Shown: positions 33,716-45,573 of the stretch, piece after piece
How the letters are laid out: each line of letters opens with the position of its first letter
Numbering within the stretch: position 1 is the stretch's first letter
DNA from: Paraphoma chrysanthemicola
Lineage: Eukaryota > Ascomycota > Dothideomycetes > Pleosporales > Phaeosphaeriaceae
Assembly (NCBI GenBank): GCA_020744225.1
Contig: JAGMWG010000007.1
Coordinates: 434,001-498,000 of the forward strand
Length of the DNA: 64,000 nt
Direction of reading: 5' to 3'
Program-made: the position numbers and the translations under genes
The notes under the pieces: generated by a model
Told to the model about the DNA's origin: nothing
The model's database searches: none
The model's input: the letters and a program-made list of their open reading frames with translations, nothing else

Positions 33716-36025
33716 TTAAGCACGGTTCACACCAGTATTGCCGTTGCGTGCGCCTTTGACAGGCGAATGTCGGCTTTTTCGAAGTTTGCCAGATTTTACT
33801 GGCGAACGAGCGTTCTCTGGACGTACTGCCTTGGCTTGTGGCTGGAAATCAGGCGAACGTGATCGAAAGTCGTATTCGGGCGTGCTCAGCCTAGCAGGTC
33901 CCTTTCCTTTCGGCGTTTTCCAAGGCAGGCGGGGTGCTGGAAAGCTGATCTTGCAGGCGTATGAAGCTCAGAAAGCTCTTCTGTAGGTTTAGATACCTGC
34001 GGTGAATGTCTGTTCAGTCTATTTGACCTCCTTGGCGTTGTAGTGGCGAGTTGAGTTGCCTTTTTGGTGGATGACTTTGTGGGAACGGCTGCATTTGGTT
34101 TACCGTTGGTGAGCCCATGTCTTCTGTGCGTTGCTTCAACGAACTGGACTGCTTTTCTAGGTGTTGAATGGAATGGAAGTGCTTCATTGGAGACCATTCT
34201 GGGGAGCTCGTTTGCGCCATCCTGTTGTTGCGGATGGGTTGGAGGTGGCATAGGTGGATCGTTAAGTTTTCTCTTCTTCGTTACAGGCTCCTCCACGTCA
34301 TGGTCGTCTATAACTGTGTTGTTCTTCTCCGCAGGTGGCTCTTGAGCATTGACGTGTTTGGTACCTCTCTTCTGCCTGGCTTGAGAGCGAGTCTCGCGTG
34401 GAATCGGGCCAGGGCCTAGCAGCTTCTTCCTGCGAGGCGTTTGAACGGTCTCTTTGCACGGAGTCTTGCCAGGAATTAGGTCAGACTGTTCTGATTTCGT
34501 TTGGTGAGGAGTCAGTGCAGGCAATCCCAACTTCTTCTGACGAGGAGTCGGAGCTGGCTTGTTGGGCTTTTGCTGTTGAGGCCCAGCAGTCAGCACTTCC
34601 AATTTCCGTTTCCCTGGACTCAATATGACGATCAGCTTTGCAGGGGCTTGAGGCTGGACATTTTGTAGTGGACGCTCCGCGGTCCTTGGAGAACGCAGTG
34701 GTTCTGCCGCATCCACCCGATTGACAATTTGGGTGGGCGGAAGCTGGTCGCCGGATGGATAATTCTGTGAGAGACCTTGAAATGCTGAAGCCTCGGACTG
34801 TCGACCAATCTCCCGAGAGCGTTTGGGATCATGAATGGAAGGTCGCTGCATCATTCTAAATCTTGCTGACATATCAGCAGTTCTAGGTGATCGCAGCCGC
34901 TTGGAGCCAGTAGTCCTACAACAAGTCAGCATTGTCACAGCTTCGAGCGATAATTACCCACGTGTGTGTATCATCAGCTCTCCTGTCAACATGAGGCTGC
35001 TCGCGATAGGCATGTATGCTCTCACTGGGAGTGCCAAAGATTTCATCTTCGGTGTCCGAGTCTTCAACATGTGGCTGCCTGGACAGCGGCGGCACTGTAC
35101 GGCCTGGAGCTTGCCACCTGGCCTCCGTATGCGGCATTCTTGGTTCGATACCCAGGCTCGACACAACAGGAGTATTGGAGGCTTGATACCCTGTCGGCGG
35201 TGGCACCATGTGGTTCGGATCGGACCTCCCTGCACCCATAGGTAGTCTCTGTTCTTCGTAGCTGGTCGTACTGGACGGAGGTATGACTTTGGGTGGTGGC
35301 CGCATCATCTTCATTGTGCTGTGTCGATTGGTCAATTCGGTGAGAGGCATGTTAGTGCTCGTGATTTTGCTCGTCTTCACCGACCTTTTGTCATCTTGCT
35401 GTCGAGAAGGCGATGGTATGATTTGCCTCGGAGCATGTTCTGGAATGGCCTTCACGCGCTGCACGTTAAATTCCGAACAATGAGTCTGCCGCATGGTCAT
35501 GAGATTGGCCACATCTCTCTCTAGCTTCTTGATGATGTTCGCATCATTCACCCTGTCAGTTTCCAGACGCCCAATGCGGGCCTGAAGGATCTCCACCTCG
35601 CGCGATGCACCTCTACTGATTTTGTCGATCTCATCATCGACGCCTGAAACCTGCCTTTCGATTTCGAGCTGCTTCTGCCGCACGTTTTTATTCTTCTCGA
35701 CGAAGATCTTGAATGTCTCAATTTCAGCTTCAGCCCACTTGTCGAATGGTCTATCATGCTCATCGGACTCGATAGCTTCGACCTTCTGTTCGATGCTCCG
35801 GATTCGCGCGGTAGCAGCTTCCGCCGCTTCCGCGACAGCTTCAGTGCTTTGTATGCGCGTCTCGTAGTTTTGATGCTGCTTCATAAGCTCGTGCACGCGG
35901 CTGTAGAGTCGTTTCTGCTCATCGCGTGTTGCCTTGCCCCATAGCAATGCCTCAGCTGCCTCAATGGGCATTCGTGGGGGGCCATGAGAAGCGTGCGAGC
36001 TGCTTGGCCTGCTAGGTTGACTCAT
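33716..36025 (-). CDS. Coiled-coil protein with SP/TP-rich tail, unknown function
   Basis: The model is complement(join(33716..33949, 33997..34915, 34962..36025)), 738 aa. Residues about 20-210 form a long coiled coil (DEQKRLYSRVHELMKQHQ; VEILQARIGRLETDRV). The remainder is disordered, Pro/Ser/Thr/Lys-rich, with many SPRT, TPRR and TPRQKK motifs that look like CDK-type sites. Intron 1 (46 nt, GTGGGT...GTAG) joins the two long frames. Intron 2 (47 nt, GTATCT...CAAG) is less certain; without it the protein ends 37 residues later in another frame (KERDLLG). I prefer splicing because the new tail is again SP-rich (TPEYDFRSRSPD; ENARSPVKSG). Probably nuclear and cell-cycle phosphorylated; this is inference. 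The family is not recognised. Confidence 0.72.
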
Positions 36026-36564
36026 GGCGGTAGAGAGGGTAATGGTGTGCCATACGAGGTGCTTTGGGAGGTGGGAAGTGAGTGACGCTTGGAAGCGTGA
36101 TTGATGCACCGGAGCCGAAAAGAACGGACGCGCTGGGGTGCTGATGCCAGGAGGAGAAACGGCAGAAGATGATGTTAGGTGAGTGACCGGGCCAAGTCGA
36201 GTGAGGTTTAGCACACGAGACTGGGTGTGGCAAGGAAGGCGCGACGTTGGGTGGGCCACCGTGTACTGAGGCAACTTCGTAACACCCTGAGACGCAATGA
36301 TTGCTTGCAGCTTATATTTGAGTCAGAGGACAGCTAGTCTCACTTAAGTGCTTCATCTGATCTCACTTGACCAGGAAGTTCAGTGCTTTGATCACGTGCG
36401 AAGTAACCATCATCGTGCATAGCTCAGAACCAATCGAAGTAGCAGCTTCGCTTGTGCCAGAATCAGGACCAACCAGCAACGTAACAAGACGGCAGGACAA
36501 GCTTAACTTATGAAGTAATCTCTTTCTTATTTCTTGCTAACCTACTCAATCCCTCCACGTCCCA
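36026..36564. other. Intergenic region
   Basis: This lies between the coiled-coil gene's start and the CCCH-Smr gene's end. The upstream part of the coiled-coil frame stays open to 36274 but has no ATG in good context there. Confidence 0.5.
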
Positions 36565-38905
36565 TCAGATAGTCCGCTTCGGTCCTTTCGGCGCATCCAA
36601 AACCTCGTCTCTCTTCATGATTCTAATCTTAGTGTCCTTCTTTGCGCTCTCCGGATCGCTATCCTCCTCCTTCGGCCGATCAGCCACACTTTTGTCAAAG
36701 CTGCTGGGATCAATGCCAAGTATGCCACCGACATTGTTGCGGTCGCCTGGAACGGAGAATTCCCGGAACGCGTATCTCCACTCGTTCAGGAAGCCTCGTA
36801 TTGCTTTGCCGACCTTGTCCTTTCCATTCTTGGAGTGATGACCGGTTCCTGTGATGGCGTAGACTGGGCGAGAGGAGGAGCTATGCTTGAGTAGAATGCC
36901 TTCGAGATACGATACTGATTCATCTGGGTGAAGACCTGATGTAAAGTCAGCTAAGCAAGGTGGGAAGAGTACGATAACGCCGACATACCATGCAGATCGA
37001 CATAAAGCTCCCTAGAGCTATCGCTGTCCTTATTCCGATCTTCGTAAAGAATTCGAGCAGCCTCTCGATGTGCTTCACGCATGAGGTTGTTCTCACTTTG
37101 ACCTCGGAGGCTGAGCGCCTTAGCAGCACGCGAGTCGCTGCGATTCCAAGCTTGCGCCGCACTAGCCATAGTCAGTATCTTTGCTAACAACATACTGTTT
37201 GAATCATACCTCTGCAGAAACTTGTTACGTAAACTGCCGTGCTTGAACGCTTCTGCTCGAGCCTTGAGATACATCTGATTGCCCTTCTCTCCGGTGTCAA
37301 GCCAAGGAATATGCTGTGGGGCGGGAATCGCTTGCGCAGCTGCACTGTTCTCGCGGGTACCGTTGAAGCTCTTCGCTGGCCTCAGCCCCTTTCGGACTGG
37401 AGTTGCGGGCGCCGGGGCTGGGGACATGCGGACGACATCTGCCAGATTATTCGGAGCTGAAATGTCTTTATGACCATGACCGCCTCGCTTGCCGTGATGT
37501 CGCTTTCCAGTCTTCGCAGCAGCAGACCCAAGACTGGGGAAAGCCTCGTTGTCGTCCACCGCGAGTATCGATGGAGTAGCGGCACGCGAAGGTTGGCGGC
37601 TGCCAGTGCGTGATTGCGGCCTACTACCGGCTCCGGGAGTGAAAGTGGGAAAGGGGCTAAGACCTGGGGGAGGGCGTGTTGCTCCACCCGTCAAACCATA
37701 CAACTGCTCCAGTGTGGTTGCCTCGGACGTGCTGATCTGCGGCGTCCCGAATGGCGACCCGTTAGTATGGAGAGTTGGGAACTCATAGTCAGTCATCTGA
37801 AAGTTCGGAATTGCGGACTGCAGTGGTGGAGTTGAGACATCTGAGACGGCCATACGGGCCATCAAAGCTGAAGGGTCGTGAGAGAACAAGCATGTGTCTC
37901 CAGCCAAGCAGTTGCCGTTCAAGAAGTACCTTGTATCCGATTAGCACTTGCTTGATAAAGTACGCATGTAGCAACTCACTTGCAGAGCGTCTTGCTGGTG
38001 TCATGGCTGAATCTGCAGTCTGCTCGCGCGCAATGTCCTGTTGACAAGAAGTACTTGCACACAATGTTGCTCTTTTGCTGTCCGGCGGGAGTCGCAGGCC
38101 GGAATGTAGGATTCATGGACTTCCCGACCAAATAGCCAGTGTGCTCGTGGCTCGGTGTTGAAACCTGCTGTACATCCAGTTGTTGACCCATCAGCGCAAG
38201 AAGAGCAGCACTCAGATCGAATCCGTTGGCCTCAAGAACCTTCTCAAGCTCTTCGTCCGACCGATCGTCCCTAAGAATAGACCGGAGCATATCATACGGG
38301 CCCATGTCCATGGTCTGAGGCTGCACCCATTCCGCTGCGCCGCCGTTGAGTGTGCCGTCCCCGAGCAGGGAGGATTCTGTGCTGCCCGAGTCATCGTTCA
38401 CCAGCCAATCTACTGAATGGCTGTCAAGGTCACCATATGCATCTGTGTTGGGACTCGTGCCCTCGCTGAACTGGTACGCGCTTAAGCTCGGACTATGAGG
38501 GATATGCGGGCTGGAGAAGGCGAGGCGCGGAGACGGTCGCGGAGACGTAAACGGGGATGCTGTCGACGACTTTGCGCGCGTGAAGGCTGGCGGCACTATG
38601 CCAAAGCCCGGCGGTGGATTGATAGTACGGGGCGAATTGTTCACGGGGGTCGCTGAACGTTGCTGCCACGGAGCTGGCGAAGGACGACGGATGACAGTAT
38701 GGCGGCTCGGGGGAGGACTACTCGACGAGCTGCCTGCGTCGCGGTAGCGCCAGAGACAGTCGAGGACAATATTCTCCAGCGACTTGCCCGTGAGGTTCGT
38801 CTCCTTGCGCATCAGCTCCTCGAGCTTGTCCGTCTTATCCTCCTCGTCCAGCGCGTCGTCCTGCAGCACCGGCAGCGCCTTCTCGTACAGGTCGTCGGCG
38901 ATCAT
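36565..38905 (-). CDS. CUE / CCCH zinc-finger / Smr-domain protein
   Basis: Four exons, complement(join(36565..36935, 36989..37161, 37210..37929, 37980..38905)), 729 aa. A short N-terminal region is followed by a long Ser/Pro-rich stretch. Around residue 215-245 a CUE-like helix occurs (MLRSILRDDRSDEELEKVLEANGFDLSAALLAL). Two CCCH fingers follow, CKYFLSTGHCARADCRFSH and CKYFLNGNCLAGDTCLFSH; the first intron splits the boundary between them. A DUF1771 helix comes next (KHGSLRNKFLQSAAQAWNRSDSRAAK). The Smr domain has LYVDLHGLHPDESVSYLEGIL and TGTGHHSKNGKDKV. Smr domains are nucleases acting on mRNA or DNA, so a role in mRNA quality control is likely, by analogy. Confidence 0.9.
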
Positions 38906-39844
38906 GGTGGCTGCACACGTCGAAGAAAATGGGAAATAAACAGGCTGGGGGCTACAGGCACGCGGGAGGTGTTGTTGTTGTTGCGACTGGGGCGGTCGGG
39001 GGTGATTAAGGACTGCGGGTAGTGGCAGAAGAGGGCGGCCGGCGCGTCAGAAATCGAAGCTGCAATGAAGGACTTATTGTCCCGCAGGAACAGCTGCGAC
39101 ACACGCAGGTGCACCAACAGGGCCAAAGGAGTGAATGCTGCGCTGATGGGCAGGCGAATGAAGCTCGCTCGACACTAGTTCCGTGTGGGGATGGCTGCGG
39201 GATGTACCAGGAGCCTGATCTCAGTTCCAGGAATCTGGTGGCAGGCTGCGCGGCTGCATCGACCTACTGTACGATACTCTAGCAGCGCATTACATCATGC
39301 CGGAGACCATGTCATTCGTTGCTGCTGGGATGTGAGTGCGAGTGCGAGATGGACGATGCGGCCAGAGATGGGTGCTGTGTCTGCAACTTGGCCTTGTCCT
39401 AGATGAGCATTGCATATGCACCCGCTCATCGTTCGCATTGGCTGCCTGGGATGTGAGGCTGAAGTCACGCAACATTGTCTGAGAAGGTACGAGATACACA
39501 CAGAAAGCTGAATAGCTATACAAATATACACTTCATATAGCTCTATACCCAACAAAGACCCTGAGAAACTCTACCATCTGCATTCCCATGACCCCGTCTT
39601 CCCTGCCACACATGAGGCGCATGCTCCCGTCTCGGGGTCCGGAACCATGACGAAACCAGCAACTCACACTAGCGCGCGCAGCACACTGTAAGCTCCAACA
39701 TACCCAGCAACCACGCCGTTTCGTCCGCCTGTCCCCTTACAAACATATCCTACGCGATGCCTGCCCGGTAATCCTGCCTCCTCACACATCACCACGCCCT
39801 GAATCCGCCCTCCCGCCTCGATCCGCGCCGCTCCGCCACAAGCC
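38906..39844. other. Divergent intergenic region of 0.9 kb
   Basis: This is the promoter region shared by the CCCH-Smr and Tvp38 genes. No supported gene or RNA is seen. Confidence 0.5.
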
Positions 39845-41046
39845 ATGCCCGCCGACGACTACGATGCCCGCGCCCTGGCGCTCCCTCTGTCAGACGAAGA
39901 GACGGGCGAAACACCAGTCTGGAGTCGTCGCTCGACATCTTCGTTTCGCAGAAATCCGTCACAACATGGACAGGAGTCGCTGCGGCAGCGCATCATGACC
40001 ACCTACGACAAGCTGAACCGGCGCGTGCAGGACCAGTACAACAAGCTCACGCCTGTACAAAAAGTGTTGTTTATAGTTGGCAACATTGCGCTTGCGGTAC
40101 TGGGGATCTTGTTCTTGATATACAATGAGAAGATCTTTGGGAGTTTATTGCCGGTCGCAAAGAAATGGCGGGATGTAAGAGCCGGATGGTTGATACTTTG
40201 GGCTTTGATCTTCACCGTGTCGTTCCCGCCGTTAATAGGGTACTCGTCACTTCTCACCATTGCCGGCTTTGTGTATGGCTTTCCAAATGGGTATGTCATC
40301 CAGCAACCTCCAGTTACATCTGCTAGCACCCAAGTACTGACTCCTGTCCCAGATGGTTCATAGCCGCCTCCGCGACCGTTGCTGGCAGCACCGCCTCCTT
40401 CATCCTCAGCCGCTCACTCCTCAAAAACCTCGTCCACCGCCTCATTGCCAATGACAAGCGCTTCGCCGCACTCGCCTTGACACTCAAACACGATGGCTTG
40501 AAACTCCTCGTCATGATCCGCATGTGCCCCTTACCGTACTCGCTATCTAACGGCGCGGTCGCGACTTTCCCCACCGTGCACTGGGCTTCGTATGCGCTTG
40601 CCACGGCAATTGTCAGCCCGAAATTAATGCTGCATATTTTCATCGGCAGCCAGCTGGAGAAGATTGCCGAGTCGGGCGGGAAAATGGATGCAAGGACAAA
40701 GGCCATTTCATACCTGTCCATTGCGATTGGTGCAGTAGCTGGTGTAGTGACAGGATGGTTCATGTACCGCAAGACGAAGCAACGCGCAGCGCAACTCGAA
40801 GCCGAGGAGCGTGCCGGCATACGGCGGTCAAGTGTCGAAGACTTGGATCGAGAGTATGCGGATGATCCGGCGGCGTTGGAGGCAGCGGAACGATTGAGGG
40901 AGGACGACGATGACATCAGCCTGAGAACGACGTGGGATGACGAGTATCATGATGAGCCGAGTGAAGTCGACGACGCCGTTGAAATTGGAGACGATCCATT
41001 CAAGGACGGGGATGGCGAAGAAGATGAAGACAGAGAACGGAAATAG
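39845..41046 (+). CDS. tvp38: Golgi membrane protein Tvp38 (TMEM64/VTT family)
   Basis: The model is join(39845..40290, 40353..41046), 379 aa. A polar N-terminus of about 70 residues is followed by membrane segments: VLFIVGNIALAVLGILFLIY, then GWLILWALIFTVSFPPLIGYSS and the VTT-domain core. The core includes the family signatures GFVYGFPNG-W, SRSLLKN, MIRMCPLPYSLSNGA and SPKLMLHIFIGSQL. A further segment (YLSIAIGAVAGVVTGWFMY) precedes a cytosolic acidic tail. The 62-nt intron (GTATGT...CTGAC...CCAG) lies inside the VTT domain. Family members act in lipid scrambling and Golgi traffic. Confidence 0.93.
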
Positions 41047-41686
41047 ATGTGCAGATCAAAAGTCCATGGACTTGTAGATTGTATAGATGATAGATTTGAA
41101 TATCGCATTGGAGGGCGCCAGGCGCTTGTCACATTCATCATATTGGCAGTATTGTTGCCTGAAGGTCTTTGATTGCGTACTCGTGCTTGAAGGACACGGC
41201 GCTGAGCATAACCTCAAACATGCGTCTGCATAGCTCCCGCAACCTTTCAGCTCGAGAGTGTACACTTATACAGCATCCTGGAGGTAGTCAGTGACATACA
41301 TTGGGACACTGAATTGCGAGTTGAGGTTCGGCCATCTTAGCATATGTCACATCACTACACGAGTGGACCCAAATGCAACGAACAAGGAACTCAATTCGCG
41401 ATGTACATGTCCAGGCCTTATCAACCCACTCTGCTAACCGAAGCCGCATATGTACCGCTAACAGCAAAGGGAATCACAGGGTAGTCGGACTTGTCGGAGC
41501 AGGGCATGCACCTCCATCACGCACCAGTCCATCGCAATCAGAAAACGAACAAATCTTCCATATTGAGACAGCTGATGGCGAGGACGCATCTACTATTATA
41601 CATCTATCCCCAGAGGACCAATCAGCACTTTTTGACCCCTTGGAAATGGTAAAATAGGGTTGACCCACTCTTCATCCCACTCTCGT
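41047..41686. other. Convergent intergenic region
   Basis: This lies between the 3' ends of tvp38 and atp1. Only short unsupported frames are seen. Confidence 0.5.
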
Positions 41687-43907
41687 CTACGAGAAGCTCT
41701 TGGTGAAGGTCGTGGAAACCTCCTTGAGCTTCGACTCCAGATCCTTGCTGAGCGCGCCTTCCCGCTCAATCTGCTCGAGCATCTCGGTCTCGTTCGATCG
41801 GAGGTGGGCGAGGAAGTCGGCCTCCCACTGTTGGATCTTGCCAACGGGAACGTTGTCAATGATACCGTTGACACCGGAGTAGATGAGGGGAACCATCTCG
41901 TTGACGGCCATGGGCGAGTACTGCTTCTGCTTGAGGAGCTCGGTCAGACGCTCACCACGGGCAAGAGTCTGCTTGGTGGCAGCGTCCAAATCGGAACCGA
42001 ACTGGGCGAAAGCTGCGACCTCACGGTACTGGGCCAAGAAGAGCTTCAGGGAACCAGCAACCTGCTTCATGGCCTTGACCTGGGCAGCGGAACCGACACG
42101 GGAGACAGAAAGACCGACGTTAATGGCAGGGCGGACACCCTTGTAGAACAGCTCGGCTTCCTAGAAGAAAAGTCAGTAGAGATTCACAATCAGAGCCTAA
42201 CAGAGGGTACGAACCAAGAAGATCTGTCCATCGGTAATGGAAATGACGTTGGTGGGAATGTAGGCAGACACGTCACCACCCTGGGTCTCAATGATGGGAA
42301 GAGCAGTGAGCGAACCACCGCCGAGCTTCTCGTTCATCTTGGCCGCACGCTCGAGAAGACGAGAGTGGAGGTAGAAAACGTCACCGGGGTAGGCCTCACG
42401 ACCAGGAGGACGACGGAGCAAGAGCGACATCTGACGGTAGGCCACGGCCTGCTTCGTCAAATCGTCGTAGATGATAAGGGCGTGCTTGCCGTTGTCACGG
42501 AACCACTCTCCCTGTCGCATTTGTTAATATCGTGAAAGTGCCCTGAAGATAGACAGGCTTACCATGGAGCAGCCCGTGAACGGGGCAATATACTGCAGGG
42601 GTGCCGGAGGGAAGTCAGCGAAAGGACGACAGAAGAGTTCGTGGGTCAATGACTTACCAGCCTCGGAGGCGGTGGCAGCAACGATGATGGTGTACTTCAT
42701 GGCGTCGTTCTCCTCAAGAGTCTTGACGAGTTGGGCGACGGTGGACCGCTTCTGACCAACGGCGACGTAGATGCAGTAAAGCTTCTTCTTCTCGTCGGCG
42801 CCCTTGTTCCACCTACCTGTGAAATTGTTAGAAATGCATCCTGCATACTGCTCGCACGAAATACTTGCCTTGGTTAAGCATGGCGTCGAGAGCGACAGCG
42901 GTCTTTCCGGTCTGACGATCACCAATGATCAACTCACGCTGACCACGGCCAATGGGCACCATGGCGTCGACGGACTTGAGACCAGTCTGTACGGGCTCGT
43001 TGACGGAACGACGGGGCAGGATACCGGGAGCCTTGAGCTGGGCACGACGCTTCTCGGTGGTCTTGATGGGACCCTTTCCATCGATGGGGTTGCCGAGCGC
43101 GTCAACGACACGTCCGAGAAGAGCCTCGCCGACGGGAACATCGACCTAAAGCTGTTAGATGGTCGCAAAGACATCCAGGGTAGTCTCTACGCACAATCTC
43201 TCCGGTACGCTTGACGGTCTCGCCCTCCTTGACCAATCGATCGGAACCGAACAGCACAACACCGACCTGGCCGGCTTCCAAGTTCATGCACATGCCCTTG
43301 ACACCGGATGCGAACCTGCAATCCTGTTAGCTTCCTGTTGTCGAGCTTGCAGCTGGGCTTGGCGTACTCAACAAGCTCCTCGGCCTGGACGTTGTTCATG
43401 CCGTGGACACGGGCAATACCGTCACTGTTGTCCCTCGTCAGCTCCTGTTCTTTGGCAAAGTGTGCGATGCGCGTCTGCGGCGTACCCAACGGAAAGCACA
43501 CGTCCGGTCTCGGCGAGGCCGCTCTCCTCCTGGACGCCGCGGATCCTCTGCTCCAAGATGGAGGAGACCTCGGTGGGGGAGGCCTTCGCATCGGCGGCGT
43601 AGGTTCGGACGGCCTTGGAGGCAGCGAAGGCGGGCGCGCGGGTCTAGAAAGAAAAGTTCCGTCAGTACTCGTTCTCGGTCTCGGCAATGAAGAGCTCGTC
43701 GCCGCCCGCCCCGGCCCCAGATTCATCAACAAAGCTCTCGGGCGACGCCAATGGCATCGCGGCGCGCTTCGTGAAGCTCCAGGTGATGGCTGCGACGGCG
43801 GCGGGCGCCATTGGAGGCAAATGCGATGGACTTACCGACGCAATTCTGCTCGACGCAGAGATTGCAGCGACCCGGCGGCTCGACTGGCGGATGGCTCTTG
43901 AGAACAT
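41687..43907 (-). CDS. atp1: Mitochondrial ATP synthase F1 alpha subunit
   Basis: Nine exons: 43836..43907, 43486..43643, 43368..43424, 43195..43315, 42869..43145, 42658..42816, 42563..42603, 42215..42511 and 41687..42160 (all minus), 551 aa, the same as in Neurospora. A presequence (MFSRAIRQSSRRVAAIS) is cut near a TRAPAFAASKAVRTYAA region. Motifs: GDGIARVHGM, the P-loop GDRQTGKTAV, SEAAPLQYIAPFTGCSM and the arginine-finger region PGDVFYLHSRLLERAAKM. One intron (42817..42868) is GC-AG (GCAAGT). Another (42604..42657) has GTAAGT and CTGAC but ends GG, not AG. If kept it adds 18 in-frame residues inside a nearly invariant segment. The long antisense frame across the last exons is a shadow. Confidence 0.95.
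42604..42657 (-). other. Intron of atp1 with non-canonical GG acceptor
   Basis: This is 54 nt with donor GTAAGT, branch CTGAC and final dinucleotide GG. The boundaries are set by the conserved SEA|APLQY junction. The next AG (CTGCAG, 11 nt downstream) would shift the frame. Confidence 0.65.
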
Positions 43908-44845
43908 TGTGGTGGTGCTCAAGAGGCTATTGGGATAGCTCTGCAACCAATTGAGATTGATGCAGGAGAAACGGAGTGGAGTGGGTGATGAAGAGAGAGC
44001 TCTGAAGACTTCTGGCGGTTGATTCGGGAGAGTTTGGGATTGAGAAAGCGCTGTCGCCAAGCGCGGCCTAACCCGAAAAGCTACCCCAACACAGACCTCC
44101 ACCAGACCGAGCTCCAACAACCGGCAATGTCTGGAGCATCTGTAAATACTGCGCTCTGCGAGATTTGGAGACTTGCATGTGCCCTCTACTTTACTTCACT
44201 TTTGCTATCTCTGAGCTTTGGATGGAGCATTTTGAGCTCTACCGCGAGCACCCATTGCAACTTTCCCAGGCGGCTGAAAACCTCGGAAATGGTATACAAA
44301 CACGGTCACGTATTATCTGCATCTCGACAGCGCCGTGTCTTACCTAGAACGAGCTTAGGGCTTGACCGGTGCTTCCGTAACGCCTGGGCAGCGCAAATGT
44401 CGAGGATTGTCCTGACTGAAGTCTTCATTCAAAACACTTTCTAAACTCAAAAATGTAACGCGATGAAGGCGGCAAGACCATTTCACATTTACTTAGAGAT
44501 TACCAACTGCATCATCGTGCTTCTACTGGCGATTCGCCGTACTAGGACGCCCAGATTAAAATTCAAACTGCAAACAGCAACGAATTTGCTTGAATGCTTG
44601 ACCGCTATCCAGAAGGGGTTCGAAAATCGACGTACGACAACATGTATTCATCTCCAAACTCCCTGTACACCTTGCTCCAGGAATGCTATGCCCACCATCT
44701 GTATCGATACACATCAATGCGATACGTCCTCTCCAACACGCCTCTGAGGTGCTTCTGCCTGTGTCTCGGTATATTATGGTGTCCAGGGACTACCGGAGAC
44801 TCCACACTCTCTATAGGCCCACCAGCAACCACGTTAGTGATCTGC
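43908..44845. other. Intergenic region
   Basis: This is the upstream region of atp1 and the 3' flank of the Mpo1-like gene. I see no supported gene or RNA. Confidence 0.5.
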
Positions 44846-45573
44846 TCATTTGGTAGAGCCATTTTGCCCCTTCTCCTTGCTCTTCCTGAACTTCTGGATA
44901 TCCTGCTCCACCGCGGCATCGATGCGGCGCTTGAGCTCGGGACGATAGCCGAGCGAAAAGAGGATCTCGAACCATACAAAGAACGGCGCCAGGAAGATGG
45001 CCTGGACGAGGTTGTCGAGCAACGCTGGGGCTCTCCCTTCAAACTTGCCATGTCCAATAAATTGCGCTATCCAGCACACAATATTGATTGAGGCCGCCCA
45101 GTAGTTTGCTGTTGCGCCGTAGGTCGCGGTCAAGTGATTTGAGAACGCCGTCGCACCGATCAGGATGGGAGCAAGGAGCGCTCCTGCTACAGGTTCCATG
45201 AGTATGTATAGCGTCGAATACAGAGCAGCGCCTGCCGTGCCGACATTAAGAGGGAGATTCGGAACAGAGAGCCATGACGGTAATGGCACGGCGGGGGTGT
45301 TTGTGAGCTATGCTGTTGTTAGGTCTCCCTCTACATATTTGCGGTATCTCTTACAAGTAGGAAGGCCGTCAACAAGATTGGAGGCACACAAATTATGTGA
45401 ACTGCGACGTTCACCTGGGCGTGTTGTTAGCTGACATGTGAAAACGCCTTGAGGTTGAGCCGGCGTACTCGGTTGTGGTGGTATGCTCCATACTGTCGGC
45501 AAGTCAATATGAATCATTCAAACTCCCCAGACTGGCGTACAAATTGGAGCTGCTTCTCCAGGTTTAGGGACAT
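44846..45573 (-). CDS. mpo1: Mpo1-like (DUF962) membrane protein, 2-hydroxy fatty acid dioxygenase
   Basis: Four exons, complement(join(44846..45307, 45355..45414, 45469..45492, 45541..45573)), 192 aa. The first three exons are tiny (33, 24 and 60 nt) and join to MSLNLEKQLQFYGAYHHNRVN, then VAVHIICVPPILLTAFLLL. The family's conserved residues are the His in YGAYHHNRVN and VAVHIICVP, and later GHGKFEGRAPALLDNLVQA. Several membrane segments follow, and a basic C-terminus (FRKSKEKGQNGSTK) ends it. Yeast Mpo1 is an ER Fe2+-dependent dioxygenase that shortens 2-hydroxy fatty acids in phytosphingosine breakdown. Two introns share the donor GTACGCC. Confidence 0.92.

Noticed and set aside
41660..42535. 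Plus-strand frame of 291 codons
   Set aside because: It is antisense to the last exons of atp1, whose protein is unmistakable.
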